64,000 nt of DNA from Dryocosmus kuriphilus. Its lineage: Eukaryota; Arthropoda; Insecta; Hymenoptera; Cynipidae. Below the pieces are notes generated by a model, which was not told the origin of the DNA, did no database searches, and saw only the letters and a list, made by a program, of their open reading frames with translations. Below, piece after piece: positions 43,847-56,600 of this stretch. The number at the start of each line of letters is the position of its first letter. The stretch's first letter is position 1. The stretch is taken from positions 80,775,421 through 80,839,420 of the forward strand of contig CM076189.1 of NCBI GenBank assembly GCA_038277395.1. The letters are read 5' to 3'. A program made the position numbers and the translations under genes.

Positions 43847-46640
43847 TTATAGAATTGAAAGAAAATGTATTTTTTGATTAAAACAACTCTTATACGATTC
43901 ATGAATAAACTATGCTTTGGACTAAAAAATAGTTTGAAGCAAATTTGTAGATCTTTTTAAAATGAACAATTCTGCTTCTTAATATTCTCTTGTGTCTCAT
44001 ATATATAGTTTTGCTGAAAATTGAATTTGTTTTTATTTAATAATATTCTGCACGAATAACTCAAAATACATGCGTCTTTACAAACAAATGATTGAGAGAA
44101 AGTTCGTAGATCTTTCTAAGGTGAAAAATTTCACTTTCGTATAGTTTTTTTGTATCTCGCATACTTTAGCCGGAAAATGGATCTTATGATTTCTTAAAAA
44201 CCGTTTTTGGTGGATAAAACTATAACCATTAGCAGAACGTGGTTCATTAACGAACTCGTCCTTTCTTTTTAGACCCTGAAGAAGTGTGCCAAAGCGCAAT
44301 CCAATCTGATGATTCCTTCAAAAGTTAATGCGTGAACAGACGACGAAGACAACGACGAGGGCAACAGATAGACACGGTCGTAAAAACCATTTTTTTCTCA
44401 CTTCGTGTTTCCTAGAACGTGGAGATTTGATGAAAGCTAGGGGGAGAAGGGTCAAATTTTACATAAACCTAATATCTTCTCTGATAGCGTTTCAAAAATT
44501 TCATTTTTCAACCAAATAATTTAAAAAATTAAGAAGTTCATGTTTTTGTTATGCTTTAATCGAATGACAAGCATGAGAAACGTAATGAGAAAGTGCCATT
44601 AAGCAGGCAAATATTGAAATAACTTTTAATAACTTTTTACTAACTTTATAATAATGTATTTTTTGATTAAAGATACTTTATTATACGTTTCATGAATATA
44701 CTATGCGTTGGATTAAGAAATGCTTTGAGGGAAATTTGCAGGTTGTTTTAGGATGAACAATTCTGCTTGTCAACATTTTCTTGTATCTCTTTCCCTTTTT
44801 GGTCATAAAAACCATTTCTTCTCACTCAGGGGTTCCCAAAACGTGAAGATTTGATGAAATGTGCGAGAATAAAATTTTACGTAAATCTAATACCTTCTTT
44901 GATGGGAATGTGAAAACTGCATTTTTCAACCAAAACAATTTAAAAAATTAAGATATTCATGCTTTTGATACACTTTAGTCTACAGGTAAGCGTGAGAAAC
45001 GTAATGGCAATGTGCCTGAGTAGCAGGCAGGTTTTTAAATAACTTTTAATAACTTTTTATTAACTTTATAGTAATTAATTTTTTTATTAACACAAAATTT
45101 TTATAAGTTTCGTGAATAAATTATGCGTTAGATCAAAAAATGCTTTCAGGAAAATTTGTAGGTCCTTTTAAGGTCAGGAATTCTGCTTGTTAATATTTTC
45201 TCGTATCTCGCATAGTTTCGCTGAAAAGTGGATTTGTTTGTTTTTAATAACATATTTCACGAATAACTCAAAAACTATGCATCTTTACAAGAAAATTATT
45301 GAGAGAAAATTTATAGATACTTTTGAGATGAGCAATTTAACTTTCATATATTTTTTTTGTATCTCGCATACTTTAGCCGGAAAATGGATTTTCTGATTTT
45401 GTAATAATAGTTTTTGATGAATAAAACCAAAACCGTTAGTCGAAAGTGACTAATTAACTAATTCTTCCTTTCTTTTTATACTCTGAAGAAGTTTGCCAAA
45501 GCGCAAACCAATCTGATGACTCGTTCAAAATTTATCGCATTAACAGGCGACGACGACAACGACGAGGAAAACAGACAGACAGGCATGGCCGTAAAAACCA
45601 TTCTTTCTCACTCAGTGCTTCTCAGAAAGTGGAGATTTGATGAAAACTGGGGAGCAGTGTCAAGTTTTACATAAATCTAATACCTTCTCTGATGATAATT
45701 TAAAAATTGCATTTTTTCAGCCAAAATATGTAAAAAATTAAGAAATTTACGGTTTTGATATGCCTTAGTCGACTTGTAAGCTTGAGAAGCGTGATGAGAA
45801 TGCGCCTGAGGAGTGGGCAGATTTTTCAATAACTTTTAAAAAATTGTTATCAACATTATAGTAATGTATTTTTTTATTGAATCAATTTTTATTCTTTTCA
45901 TGAATAAAATATGCGTTGGATCAAAAAATGGATTTCAGAAAATTTGTAGATCTTTTTAAGGTGAAGAATTCTGCTTGCTAATATTTTCTCGTATCTCGCA
46001 TAGTCTTTTTCTGATAAGTGGATTTGATTGTATTTAGTAACATATTTCAAGAATAGCTCAAAAACTATGCATCTTTACAAGAAAATAATAGAGAGTAAAT
46101 TTGTAGAACATTTTAAGTTAGACAACTTTTTTTATTATCATTTTTTTCGCACCTTTTATAGTTTAGCGGGAAGTTTTAATTTCTCAGTTTTAATAACGTT
46201 TTCTCGATTAAATCGAAAACCATGCATTTTATGAAAAAACGGCTAATGCAAGATTTGTAGACTTTTCTCATGTAAACAATTTTACTCGCGAATATTTTTT
46301 TTGTATCTCGCATAGTTCAACCGAAAAATTTATTTCTTTATTTTGTCAAAACAGTTTTTGATGGATAAAACCATAACCTTTAGTCAAAAATGGCTGGTTA
46401 CCGAACCCGGCCTTTCTTTTTGGACCTTGAAGAAGTGTGCCAAAGTGCAATCCAATCTGCTGACCCTTTTAAAAGTTTTTGCGTTATTAGGCGATGACGA
46501 CAACAGACACCGTCGTAGAACCGTTTTATCTCATTCAGGGGGCCTCAAAACGTGGAGATTTGCTGAGAACTGGGAGAGTCAAATTTTATATAATTCTAAC
46601 AGCTTCTCTGATGACAATGTAAAAATTTTGAGATATTTTG
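43847..46640. repeat. Long tandem repeats, copies 3-6
   Basis: Copies at about 43847-44655, 44656-45070 (internally deleted), 45071-45870 and 45871-46640. Each starts at GTATTTTTT(G/T)ATT and carries GTATCTCGCATA, GAAGAAGTGTGCC, a CGACGA microsatellite, GGTCGTAAAAACCATT and TAATACCTTCTCTGATG. No gene; the short open frames (45187, 46028, 46343) are repeat sequence. Confidence 0.7.
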
Positions 46641-46649
46641 ATGCGCTCG

Positions 46650-47215
46650 CAAAGTATTTTCATGATTTTTAAAAAAATTTTACAGATATCAGAGGATTTA
46701 CAGAGATTAAAAAAGATGTGTTTGTAAAAGTGTTCTAAAGTGTTTTAAAACATTTTAAAATATCTTAAAAAATGATATAGGATTTCTAGCGATTTCAACT
46801 GCTATTTAGGAATGTCAAAGGATGTAAAAATATTTTTAAATATTTGATGGGACTTAAAACGATTTTAAAGTATTTAAAGGGATTTTAAAAGGATTTCAAA
46901 GTATTAGATTTTGAAAGATTTTTAAAAATGTCAAGCGATTTCAACATATTGCAAGCGCTTCTAAGGAATTTCAAGAGATCATAAATGATTTTAAAGAACA
47001 TGAAGTGATTCTGAAATGATTTCAAACCATTTTAATAGATTCTCAGATACTTCTGAATGGTTTTTAATTTTCAAAAGATTTTCAGCTATTGGTGGTTATG
47101 TTAAGAAACTGAAAGGGATTTTATAGGATTTTCAATTATTTCAAAATATTACAGATACTTAAAGTGATTTTAGAGGATCTAGAAGAATTTTTAAGGGACT
47201 TAAAGTACCTGATTT
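46650..47215. repeat. AT-rich phased TTTTAA/TTTCAA repeat
   Basis: The same word string as at 12650-13929 and 51535-52995. It continues beyond the LINE that follows, so the LINE is inserted in it. Confidence 0.65.
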
Positions 47216-47229
47216 GTGTTTAAAAGACG

Positions 47230-48300
47230 GGATCTTCCGTTTCCAGTACCGATAGTGTTCGTACGGTGTTTCGTCGCGTGCTATCCTTTTGGCTAAAGGA
47301 AGGGGACGAGTTGATCAAGAAGGGTGAACCTGTGGTGAGTAAAAAAGTAACGGATGAATGTTTAAGGGTGATTGAAGAAGGTAAAAGAAGAATTGCGAAT
47401 GAATGTAAAAAAAAGAGAAAAGGAATAAATGTTAATTTTAGGTTAGGTTGACAATAACTTCGTTTTGGGGTTTTCATCAGAACGTATTAAAGGCTAGGGC
47501 GCGGGGAGGATAATAAGTGAAAGTGATTACATCTAGAGTGAATGATTGGGGTTAAGAGGTTAAGTTTGTAGGCGGTGGCATAGGGTAAAAAGAATTAACG
47601 GGCAAGGGGAAGTGAGGCGTTAGACGAAGAAGGACCGGCGCTCACTCGAGAGTTAAAGTAAAGTCAAGAATAGTAGCATGGTGTTAATACGGAGTCCTGT
47701 GAACAGAGTGCGGTTGCAGGCTGAAACAAGCGTTGTCGATGAGAGCAGACAGGACAGCGAAGTCGAGAAGGAACTCGTGGCACCAAATAAAAGGGGGAAA
47801 TAAAAAGAGATTCTTCGCACGGGACAAAAGCGGGGAAGGCCGACGAATATTAGGAATCTGAACAGAGAGAGATCGAGCAGTGAATTATCAAGTAGATTCT
47901 TCAGAAATTGGCAACAACCGGGTAGCACGAATATTAATGAGTGAGATAATTTGGGGGCCAATAAAAAGAAAAGAGAAGAGTGTCAGGAATGGGAAAACGA
48001 TAAGGAAAAGGAAAAAAAAGGAAATGAAACATATAGATGAGAGAGTGAGTAAACTGGAAATGCGGTATGAGCATAGAGGTGAAGAGGGGTGGGGTAGTGA
48101 GCAATCTAAAGAGGATAACGAGAGATAAAGTAGGAGACTGTCACAAGTGGAAATAAGTATGGGAGGACAGGAAAGGGTAAGGAGGAAGAAAGTTTGATGG
48201 CCAAAGGTATGCCAACAGACAGCAGAGCAGGAGAGAAGGGAGTTAGGAAACTAACAAAAGACATTGGAGTGCAAGTATGGGTGGAAAAGGTCAAGGGAAT
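47230..48300 (+). pseudogene. 5' region / ORF1-like part of the purine-rich LINE
   Basis: Short open stretches (47266-47451, 47880-48128) encode Lys/Glu/Arg-rich peptides such as KRKKKEMKHIDERVSKLEMRY, consistent with a coiled-coil ORF1. No zinc knuckle seen. Low information content. Confidence 0.35.
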
Positions 48301-48599
48301 GGGCAGAAGTGTAGGGCAGAATTTTTATTGTCAGTAAGACTAGGCGTGTGTGTTTACACACAGCAAAAGGAATAGAATGGAAGGAAGAAAGTAGGAAAGG
48401 ACAAAGAAGGGGAATAATTGGTAGCATTTTGGAATGTGTCAGGATTAAAGAACAAGGATACAGGATTCCGGAAACAAAGTGCAAAAGTGGGAAGTAGTAA
48501 TGATGAGTGATACGTGAATGGGTACGCAAGAGTGGAAGTGCTTAAAATGGAGTTTACTGGAAGGCTTTGTGTGGGAGATGTAAGAAGCTAGAAAGGAAA

Positions 48600-49310
48600 A
48601 CGTAGAAGGGAAAGCAATGGGGGGCTAATTGGTAGTAGAGGAAGGAAAACGTGAGATTAGGGAGGAAAAGGAGGGAGCAGTGGTGAAAGAAATAAGATTG
48701 GGGAAAGTAAGAGTGAATGTTGTATGTGTTTATAGAAGAAGGGGAGAACAACAAGGATCGAATGAGATAAGGAGACGGAGAGAGGAAACGGAGGGAGGTT
48801 TGCGTTGAAAAGGAGGGGTTCTCCATGAATGGAATGGTGAACAAGGAGCTGAGTCGTGGGAACGAAGAAAACACGGTATTTATGAGAAACTCAAAGCATA
48901 GGGAAACGGGCCGAGAGGGAAGGACGTTCCTAGACCTGACAGGAGAGGCCGGGTGGTTCATTTGTGATGCCAATTCAAGGGGTAATGAAGAGGATGAGGT
49001 GACGTTTACAAGTAAAGAAGACACGGTAATAGATTACATTCCAGCAGAACATGAATCAAGAAGCTGATGTTGAGAATGGAAATGGGAAATCAGATAGGAT
49101 CCGAACAATTTCAAGTGATAGCCACGTTAGGATGTAGAGGCCAACAGCGCGGCATTAGGAGAATGGGTATAAGTGGGGAAAGAGAATTGAAAATGGAGAT
49201 GTGGCGGGAAGATAGGTTAAGGGACTTTAAAGGAAAAATGGAAAACGAGGATTTAGGAAGAACGGAAGGGGAAGGAATAGATAAGGGTATAGGAAAACTT
49301 ACATAGGATT
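48600..49310 (+). pseudogene. Endonuclease part of the purine-rich LINE
   Basis: The stretch 48825-49067 encodes REGRTFLDLTGEAGWFICDA, then NSRGNEEDEVTFTSKEDTVI and DYIPAEHE. This fits the last third of an APE-type endonuclease (glycine-rich loop, T-F-T, then the x-x-V-I-D-Y segment with the catalytic Asp). Upstream VRVNVVCVYRRRGEQQ-like sequence at about 48710 is the preceding strand. Confidence 0.55.
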
Positions 49311-49679
49311 GATGAGATAAGGAATGAGGTAAGACCAATAAACGAAGGACAGAAAGGTAAGAGAGGATGGTGGGATGAGGAATGTGGAGATAGTAAATCA
49401 ACTATTAAAGAATGCGTAATAAAATGGAGTAGCGGAGGAATGGGGAAAGGAGACTGCAACAGGAAGAAAAGGGAGCACGAAAAAATGTCGATAAAGAAGG
49501 ATACCTGAAAGAGGTTGAGAAAGCAGGAAAGGAAGCGAGGGAGTGGGAAGTGATCAATAGTGAAAGAAGAGGAAGGAATGGTATGAACGAAGAAATAGGG
49601 CTGAAAGAATTGACGGAATACTTTAAGTGATTACTAGGAGGCTTGTGAAATAGTGTGCGGGGAGAAGGGAGGAATATAT

Positions 49680-50990
49680 CTGCAGAAGGCTAGGATAGAG
49701 TGAACGAGATTAGTAGGGAGGAGATAAATCAAGCAATCTCAAGGTTGGAAGGAAAGAAGGCAACAGGGGCGATGGCATCGAAAACGAAGCGCTGAAATAT
49801 GGTGGGGAAGGGGGAAAGTAGAGATGTGGAGAATATGTATTTCGGTATGAAAAGGAGAGGGAAATGCGGAGGATTGGAGGGCTGGGCTGGTAGTACCACT
49901 GATTAAGAAAGGAGAAGGAAAAAAGTTGTAGGACTATAGGGGTATCACAGTCATGCCAGTGGGCTACAAAGTTTAAGCTGAAGGGCTCAGGAAAAGATTG
50001 GATAGAAGATGGAAGAGAGGGGTAGCATACCGCGCAACCAAACAGATTTCAGGAAAACTGGTCGCACTCCTTGTTGACTTGAAAGCGTCTTTTGACTCGG
50101 TCAACAGAAGGTTCTTCTGGAAGACTTAGAAAGGGAGAGCAATAGAAGAAAGTCTGGTAGAGAGGATAAAGGATATAATTGCAAAACAAGAGGATGAGGG
50201 AGAGAATATGAAAACAGAATGGAGAAGAGTTTTGGACGGGAGGGCGAATAACGCAGGGACGTCCCCTGAGTCCACTTCTGTTTAGTATACTACTGGCAGA
50301 CTTAGAGGAGAAATTTTCAAGAAAATGTAAAGAGGGTACGGAACTGTGAGATGGAAAGCTATATTCGCTAGCATACGCGGACGATACAGTATTAGTAGCG
50401 GGTGATGAAGGAGGGATGAGTTTACTGGTGAGAGTATTTGGAGGTGTGATTCGAGAGAAAGATCTAACAGTGAATGTGTGTAAAGCTAAGATGATGTGTT
50501 TTCAGAAAGAGAAAGTGTAGAATAGAGTATGAATTTTAGATGAATGTCGGGGTAGTGGAGATGTTAGAAGAGTTCTGTTACCTAGGATTCTAGTTTGAAG
50601 CGGAAGGAGGAAGCGAGTTACAGGTAAGAAGGTGATTGGAATGCGCGAGTAATATAATGGGCTAAGTGTAGGGCATAGAGAAGAGAAGGTTCAAGGGTGA
50701 TTGGAAAATGAGAGTGTTGACGTTCAATGTATTAGTGTGGTCAGTAATAAGTTATGGAACGGAAGTACGGGGATGGAAGGAATATAAGAGACAGAAAGTA
50801 TGCATGAAATATTTCTGAAGTTGTTATTGTGTGTGGGATGGAGCTTCTCAGGTTATATATTGAGGGAAGGGATAAGCCGAGAAAAAATGGCGGTAAGGCA
50901 GCTAAAAAGTGCTTGGAATGTTGAACAAAAACTAAGGAGGGGAGAAGGAAGTAGGATAGCACAAGCGTGTGCAAGGGAGATAGAAGACAA
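49680..50990 (+). pseudogene. Reverse transcriptase of the purine-rich LINE
   Basis: In broken frames: a PLIKKGEGKKL...DYRGITVMPVGYKV block (about 49895-49972), LVALLVDLKASFDSVNRR at about 50060-50113 with the first catalytic Asp, a P-E-S-T-S-V block at the template grip, and LAYADDTVLVAGDEGG at about 50367-50415 with an intact Y-A-D-D. NVCKAKMMCFQKE follows. Stops at several Trp/Gln positions show decay. Confidence 0.7.
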
Positions 50991-51534
50991 ATAGAGGAGG
51001 GGATCATGTGAAGGTCGAAATGGGAAGAAGAAAGGTACGCAAGAAGGAGAGAATGGAGTGTGAATGTGTGGGGTAGAGACTGGCATGTAATACAGTCATG
51101 GATTCATGTGTTATAGAGGTGTACAGGAGATGAAGAGGAAGGAAGGTATGTGGAAGGAAGAGTGAAAAAGATTCTGAATGCCAATGGACAGGGAGAAGGA
51201 TCGATGAAAAAGCTGGAAGAGTTGGGAGAAAGAGCCGGCCACACAAAATAGAGAAAAGCCAAAAAGAATCTCTTTGGAAGGAAAATAAGTCAGCAAAGTC
51301 TGTAGAGTCGCGGATTTATGTACCATCAACAGAATGTCAGTGCTAAGAGGAAACGGAAGCCCAAGGTCTCGATTGGAAGCAGGTAGGTTAAGTTTAGAGA
51401 TTAGAAAAAATTTGTATATAATGTTAAGGTAGAAATAAGGAATTTTATCTATAAGCGGCATGAAGAATGTAGGGTTATGTAAGGACTCTCAAACCCGTAA
51501 AAGGGGAGGGTGTATAAATAAACAGTTGATATTC

Positions 51535-52995
51535 AGTATTTTGGAACTTTTAGAATATTTCAAGGTATCTCAAGCGATTTTTACGAATTTTAAGAGATTT
51601 CAAATGATTTTAAAGAATTTGAAGTGACTTATAAAAGACTTCGAAGTATTTTAATAGTTTCTAAAGCGTTTTAAAATATCTTTAAAATTTTCAAAGGATT
51701 TTAAGTGTTTTCAAGTGATATTAAGAAACTTAAAAAGATTTTAAAGGACTTTGAAACATTTTCAAAAGGTACAAAGAGTTTCAAGAGATTTTATCTGACT
51801 TTAAAGCATTTCACAGAATGTTAAGCGTTTTCAAGAGACTTTAAAGGATTTTGAAAAACACCAAAGGAATTTGAAGAAATCATAGGAGATTTATACTGAT
51901 TTTAAGCAATTTTCAAGATTTCAAAAGATTTTACCATTTTCAAAAGATTTCAAGTAATTTTCGAAAAATTTGGAGGCATTAAGAAAATTTTAAAACAACT
52001 TTGAAGAATTTATGAAGATTTTAAGTGACTTTCGGAGCTTTTAATAGACTTCACTTTATTAAAAAATATTTTAAAGAACTTAAAGTGATTTGAAATGATT
52101 TTAAAGAATTAAAAGAGATATTGAAAATACTTTAAGATGTTTTAATGAATTTCAAAATATTTTTTAAATTTAAACGAGTTTCAAGGATTTTGAGGGACTT
52201 AAAAATAATTTCAAGTATTTGAAGAGACTTAGGTTGATTTCAAAGTATCTAGAGAGGTTTTAAATATATGTGAAAATATATTAAAAGATTTTAATTATTT
52301 TAAGGAGATTTGAGATTGAGTTTAGGATACTTAAAATTATTTTATGTAACCTTACAGGATTCTAAAAGAATTTAAAACAGTTTCAGGATTTCCAAGAGAT
52401 TTCAAGCCACTTTGAATCAATTTTAAGAACTTCAAGGTATGAAACAAAATTTTGAACGATTCTAAGCGACTTAAGTGATTTTTCGAAATTTTTAGGAGAT
52501 TTTTAACGCATTACCAAAGATTACAAAGAAACTCAAATAATTCTAGTTTGTTTGAGAAAACTTAGAGTGATTTAGAAAGATTTCAAATTCATTTAGAATA
52601 TTGAACTAGCTTTTCCGAATTTGAAAGGACTTGAAACGATTTCAAATGACCTTAAGAAATTTCAACAGATTTTAAAGGATTTAAGATACTTTAAAGTATT
52701 TCAAGGGATCTAAAACGATTTTGGTGGAATTTTTAACAGACTTTAAGGCATTACAAAATATTTTAATGGAGTTCAATTGATTTTTAACGATTTTAAAAAA
52801 ACTGAAGCGATTTTAAAAATATTTCAAAATGTTTGAATAGATTTCAAATAGTTTTTAAGAATTTGAGAGAATTTTAAACGATTTCAAGTAACCTTACGGA
52901 ATTCCAAGGGATTATAAACCATCAAAAGAGACTTTATAGGACTTTAAAGAATTTGAAATGGATCATAATGAATTTCAGGATACTTAAGAGGATTT
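51535..52995. repeat. AT-rich phased TTTTAA/TTTCAA repeat
   Basis: About 1.46 kb of degenerate words (GATTTTAAA, GATTTCAAG, ATTTTAATA) at roughly helical spacing, with no open frame of note. It lies in the same position relative to gene B as 30860-31790 does to gene A. Confidence 0.7.
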
Positions 52996-53670
52996 ATGTA
53001 AACAAAAATTTGGTTAAGGTAATTTTCTTTTAAACTAAGAAAATATTTTTAAAAATTTTTCTTTCTAGATTTTGTGAAAACTTCTAAATAGGGAATATTG
53101 TGTAAAACTTTCCAATTTTTTAAGCTCCTAAATTTATAAAAAAGCTTGAAATTCATTTAAAATTTAAAATAAAAACAAAGTTAGACAATGTGGATTTTCA
53201 TTTAATTAGAAGTATTCATTTTTGTTAATTTAACTAAATAAGATACTTAGAAACGTATATAATTTGCTAATTTATCTGGATAAAAAAACCAATGAAATTC
53301 AGCTAGATGCGAAAAAACGGAGAATTTAAGAGAAGTTACTTTAAACAAATTCTTTCTGTAATTGAATTTTTATACATAGCACTTTTATTTTACAGGGTTT
53401 ATCATCAAATCTTTAACAAATATTGCAAACTTTAATAATCTTGATTTTATAACGGTTGTGAGTAATAGTTCTAGCAAATATGTAAAATTTCGAAATCTGA
53501 GAACAACAATCTTCCATATTTTATTTTATTTTTTTAAAGAATAAATAAAGCGCCGCTATCAGACAAAAGTAGTGAATGACAGTACGTGTATGTATATTAG
53601 CCATCTATTCATACACGTATTTCATAAAAAAATAAGTTTTCGATTCTTTACCAACGACCGTTTAAAAAAG
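52996..53670 (+). promoter_or_regulatory. Gene B upstream flank, promoter and 5' UTR
   Basis: Paralogous to 31790-32562. GAATAAATAAAGCG at about 53539 matches the promoter block of A. GTATATTA at 53591-53598 followed by GCCA is a possible TATA box, about 75 bp before the ATG as in A. Confidence 0.45.
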
Positions 53671-56600
53671 ATGAAAATTTTGAAGAATATTGTATTCCTC
53701 ACATTCGTGTGTTTCACTGACTTCAAATGTAAGTGTAAAAGATTATTATAATTATTATTTATAATAAATATTACATACATATGTTCTCATACATGTTTAC
53801 CTAAAAGCTTCCATTTTGACGTATTCATTACTAAAGTAATCATCGGAATTTTCCATATTACACAAAAACGAGAATTAAAAAATTATTATTGAATATTTAA
53901 CTCCTTAGCATTAAATTATGTAATCTAAAATTTGAAAATTGTGGCAAACTCGATGCAGTAGCCATAAAAATTATATCGGTATTCACAGATAAACAATTTC
54001 AATGGATTTTAAGGGTGTTTAAGGGATTTTGACGGTGCTGAATGGATTCTAAGGGTTTCAAGGGTTTAAAGGGTTTCTAAGGAGTTTAAGAATTTTAAGT
54101 ATTTAGAAGAATTGAGCAACTTTTAGGGTTTGAAGAGTTTTATCGATTTAAGGGATTTTAAGAACTTAAGAAATCTTAAACGGTTTTGTAGGTTTTTTAA
54201 AGTCTCGACTGAATTGAACTAAAAAAGGAGATTAAAAATGTAAAGTACATGTACAAGAAATAAATTAAAGTGTACAAAATTCGGTAAAAAACTGGAAGAA
54301 AGTCGAATGCCGTATCTTTAAAGGATTCGAAGTTATGGCTTTCGAAAGTTGATTTATATGGATAAACGGTTTTGTAACAAAACATATATATATTTTTTTA
54401 ATGGCTCATTTAAGACCTAACTCGGGGGCATAAATCCGAAATTTAAAAAAATGCAAAATTCGATTTTTTACTTTTGCAGCAAAGTTTACACAATTAAATT
54501 TTCGTACTTCTAATTGGTGCAAAAGATGGTCTGGAAAAAAGACATGATCAAAAAATTAATTTCTTTCCACATCTTTCACCACCTTTCAGAAATATTTAAG
54601 GGTTTAATTTCTTGTAAAATATTACGCCTTTAGGGCACCCTTTTCGATTTTAAGCAGGACGATATAAGCCATCAAAATTCCTCTTTAAACTAGCTTTGCC
54701 CTTCTTTTACCAAATTAGGTGCAGAGGGATCTGGACGATTCGATCTGAATACTCCACTGGACAGCGATGGTGAACCAATAAGAGAGAAACCCGAACATGT
54801 TCGTAAGTAGAAAAGCTATGGGGTGTCGAATGATTCGCTCAGCTCAGATATGCAAAAATAATTCAAAGTCCTTTCTACGTATTTGTGAGATAACCAACAC
54901 ACCCAGCATTTAGTGTACTTTATTTAACTAAATCCTCATTCTCCTCCCCCTCCTCCTCCTACTCCTCTTTGTCGACCACCTTCTCCATCTCTTTCTCCTC
55001 CCCTTCTCCTCGTCCTATCCATCCTCCTCCTCAGATAAAGCAAGAGTACAAAGTGTTCTCTGATTAGAGGCTAATAGATTGCCACTCTCATCGCACTCCA
55101 ATGAAGTTAGACCAAAAGGCGAAAATAGTTTCTTGCATAATTTAGTTCAACAATATAGTATCTTATTTTTAATAAAATTGTTCACGATTACAAAAAAAAA
55201 TTATTGGTATCCAAAATAGTGAAGTCAATCATGATGTTCCTTTTAATCCTCATCCTCATCCTCCTACTCTTCATTCTGCTACTCCTTCTCCTCCTCATCC
55301 TCTCCATCCTCATCATCAATTGAAGCAAATGTATAAAGATTCTCTGATTCGAGACAAATCGATTGAACTATAATATTTGAGTTTCGTGACATCTTTACTC
55401 TTTTATGGAGAGATACCCTTTTTTGATTGACTCAATTATCAATTCTTTAAAAGATAATTTTTTGGGCAATTGTGGTCTAAATTTAACGAAAATATACTCA
55501 TGAGCTTTCCTACATTATGGAAGACGTTTCGATCTCGGATAGTGGCCCTGTTCAGTGACAATTAAAAAATATATATAAATTAAATTAAAATATTATGTAT
55601 TTGTGCATATTAATAATCATGCAATGAATGTAAGTATGTAAGGTAGGGCATGCAACTTGAATAGTACATTACAGGACGAGAACACGTCTAATAAGTAAGC
55701 TAGTAAAGTTTCATGCTCTCATTTACATATTTACACACAGTGCATGATTAGTGATAACACACACCTTTGATGCGCTGAATCCGAATCTGGCGTCAGAATT
55801 TTCCCATCACCTAAGTTTTACGTGATATTCTCACTTAAACGTGCACAGAACAGGTTTTTTTTCAATATTCGGGGTTATATGGCATTGCGAATTATTTTTG
55901 TTTAATCGATCACGTTATTTGAAACCGCCACTCTTACCCTTCTAAAAACATTTGAAATTTTTGAGAAACCTTTATTTTTCGCGGAGATATCGTTCAATGA
56001 AGTTTACTACTTTGGCGTCCTTATTATTTTGCTCATGCTGTAATAAGGACGCTAAGGTAGTAAGCTTCAATGAACAATATCTCCGCGAAAAATAAATATT
56101 TCTCAAAAATTGAAAAAGTATTTTGAAGGGTAAGAGTGATAGTTTCAAATGGCCTATCGGTTTTTATAAGAAAAATTAATTCGCGATGCCATTTAATCCC
56201 GAATATAGCAAAGAACCATGTGTTTTGCACATTTAGGTTAGAATATCTCGGAAACTTTAGGCGATGGGACAATTCTGAGGCGAGATTCGAATTCAGCGCA
56301 TCAAAGACCTTCCGATGCATATTTTCTGCTTTCTGAGTTTTTCTCCTTGTCAGCCTGTGTTATTATTACACATTAATACGTAATTTTTAAGTATAATTTT
56401 CATATAAACTTTATTTGGCACTGCAGAGGACCCATATTCAGGAACGAAACTTCTACTATAATTTAGAAAACTTTATAGGTATATTTTTATTAAATTTATA
56501 ACCTGATTTGGAAAAGAATTATCCTTGAAACTATTAATAATTTGGTTGATCAAAAAACAGTAATTTTCCGCATAAGAGTAAAGATATCACGAAACATTAA

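Larger units (their letters stand above)
43006..43848 (-). mobile_element. Helitron-like fragment, - strand
   Basis: On the - strand the insert ends in GGCGAAGCCCCCTAG followed by T, fitting a Helitron 3' end (CTRR, insertion before T) with a GGGGG/CCCCC stem upstream. The flanking 0.8-kb repeat resumes on the far side at ATGTATTTTTTGATTAAAA (43847), so this is an insertion in that repeat. The 5' end (TC...) is placed only approximately. It carries a Rep/helicase N-terminal remnant and a 41-nt poly-G on the + strand. Confidence 0.6.
47216..51520 (+). mobile_element. Purine-rich LINE, decayed
   Basis: A sharp change to A/G-rich composition marks 47216-51520. It contains an ORF1-like basic region, an endonuclease end and an RT on the + strand, and finishes near TATAAATAAACAG at 51510-51525. 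AT repeat flanks both sides. The heavy purine bias of the coding strand creates long false open frames on the - strand. I did not see a clear target duplication. Confidence 0.7.

Noticed and set aside
47220..51461. Many long Ser/Leu/Pro-rich open frames on the - strand
   Set aside because: They are the complement of a purine-rich LINE coding strand, where stops are rare by composition. The + strand carries the endonuclease and RT motifs.
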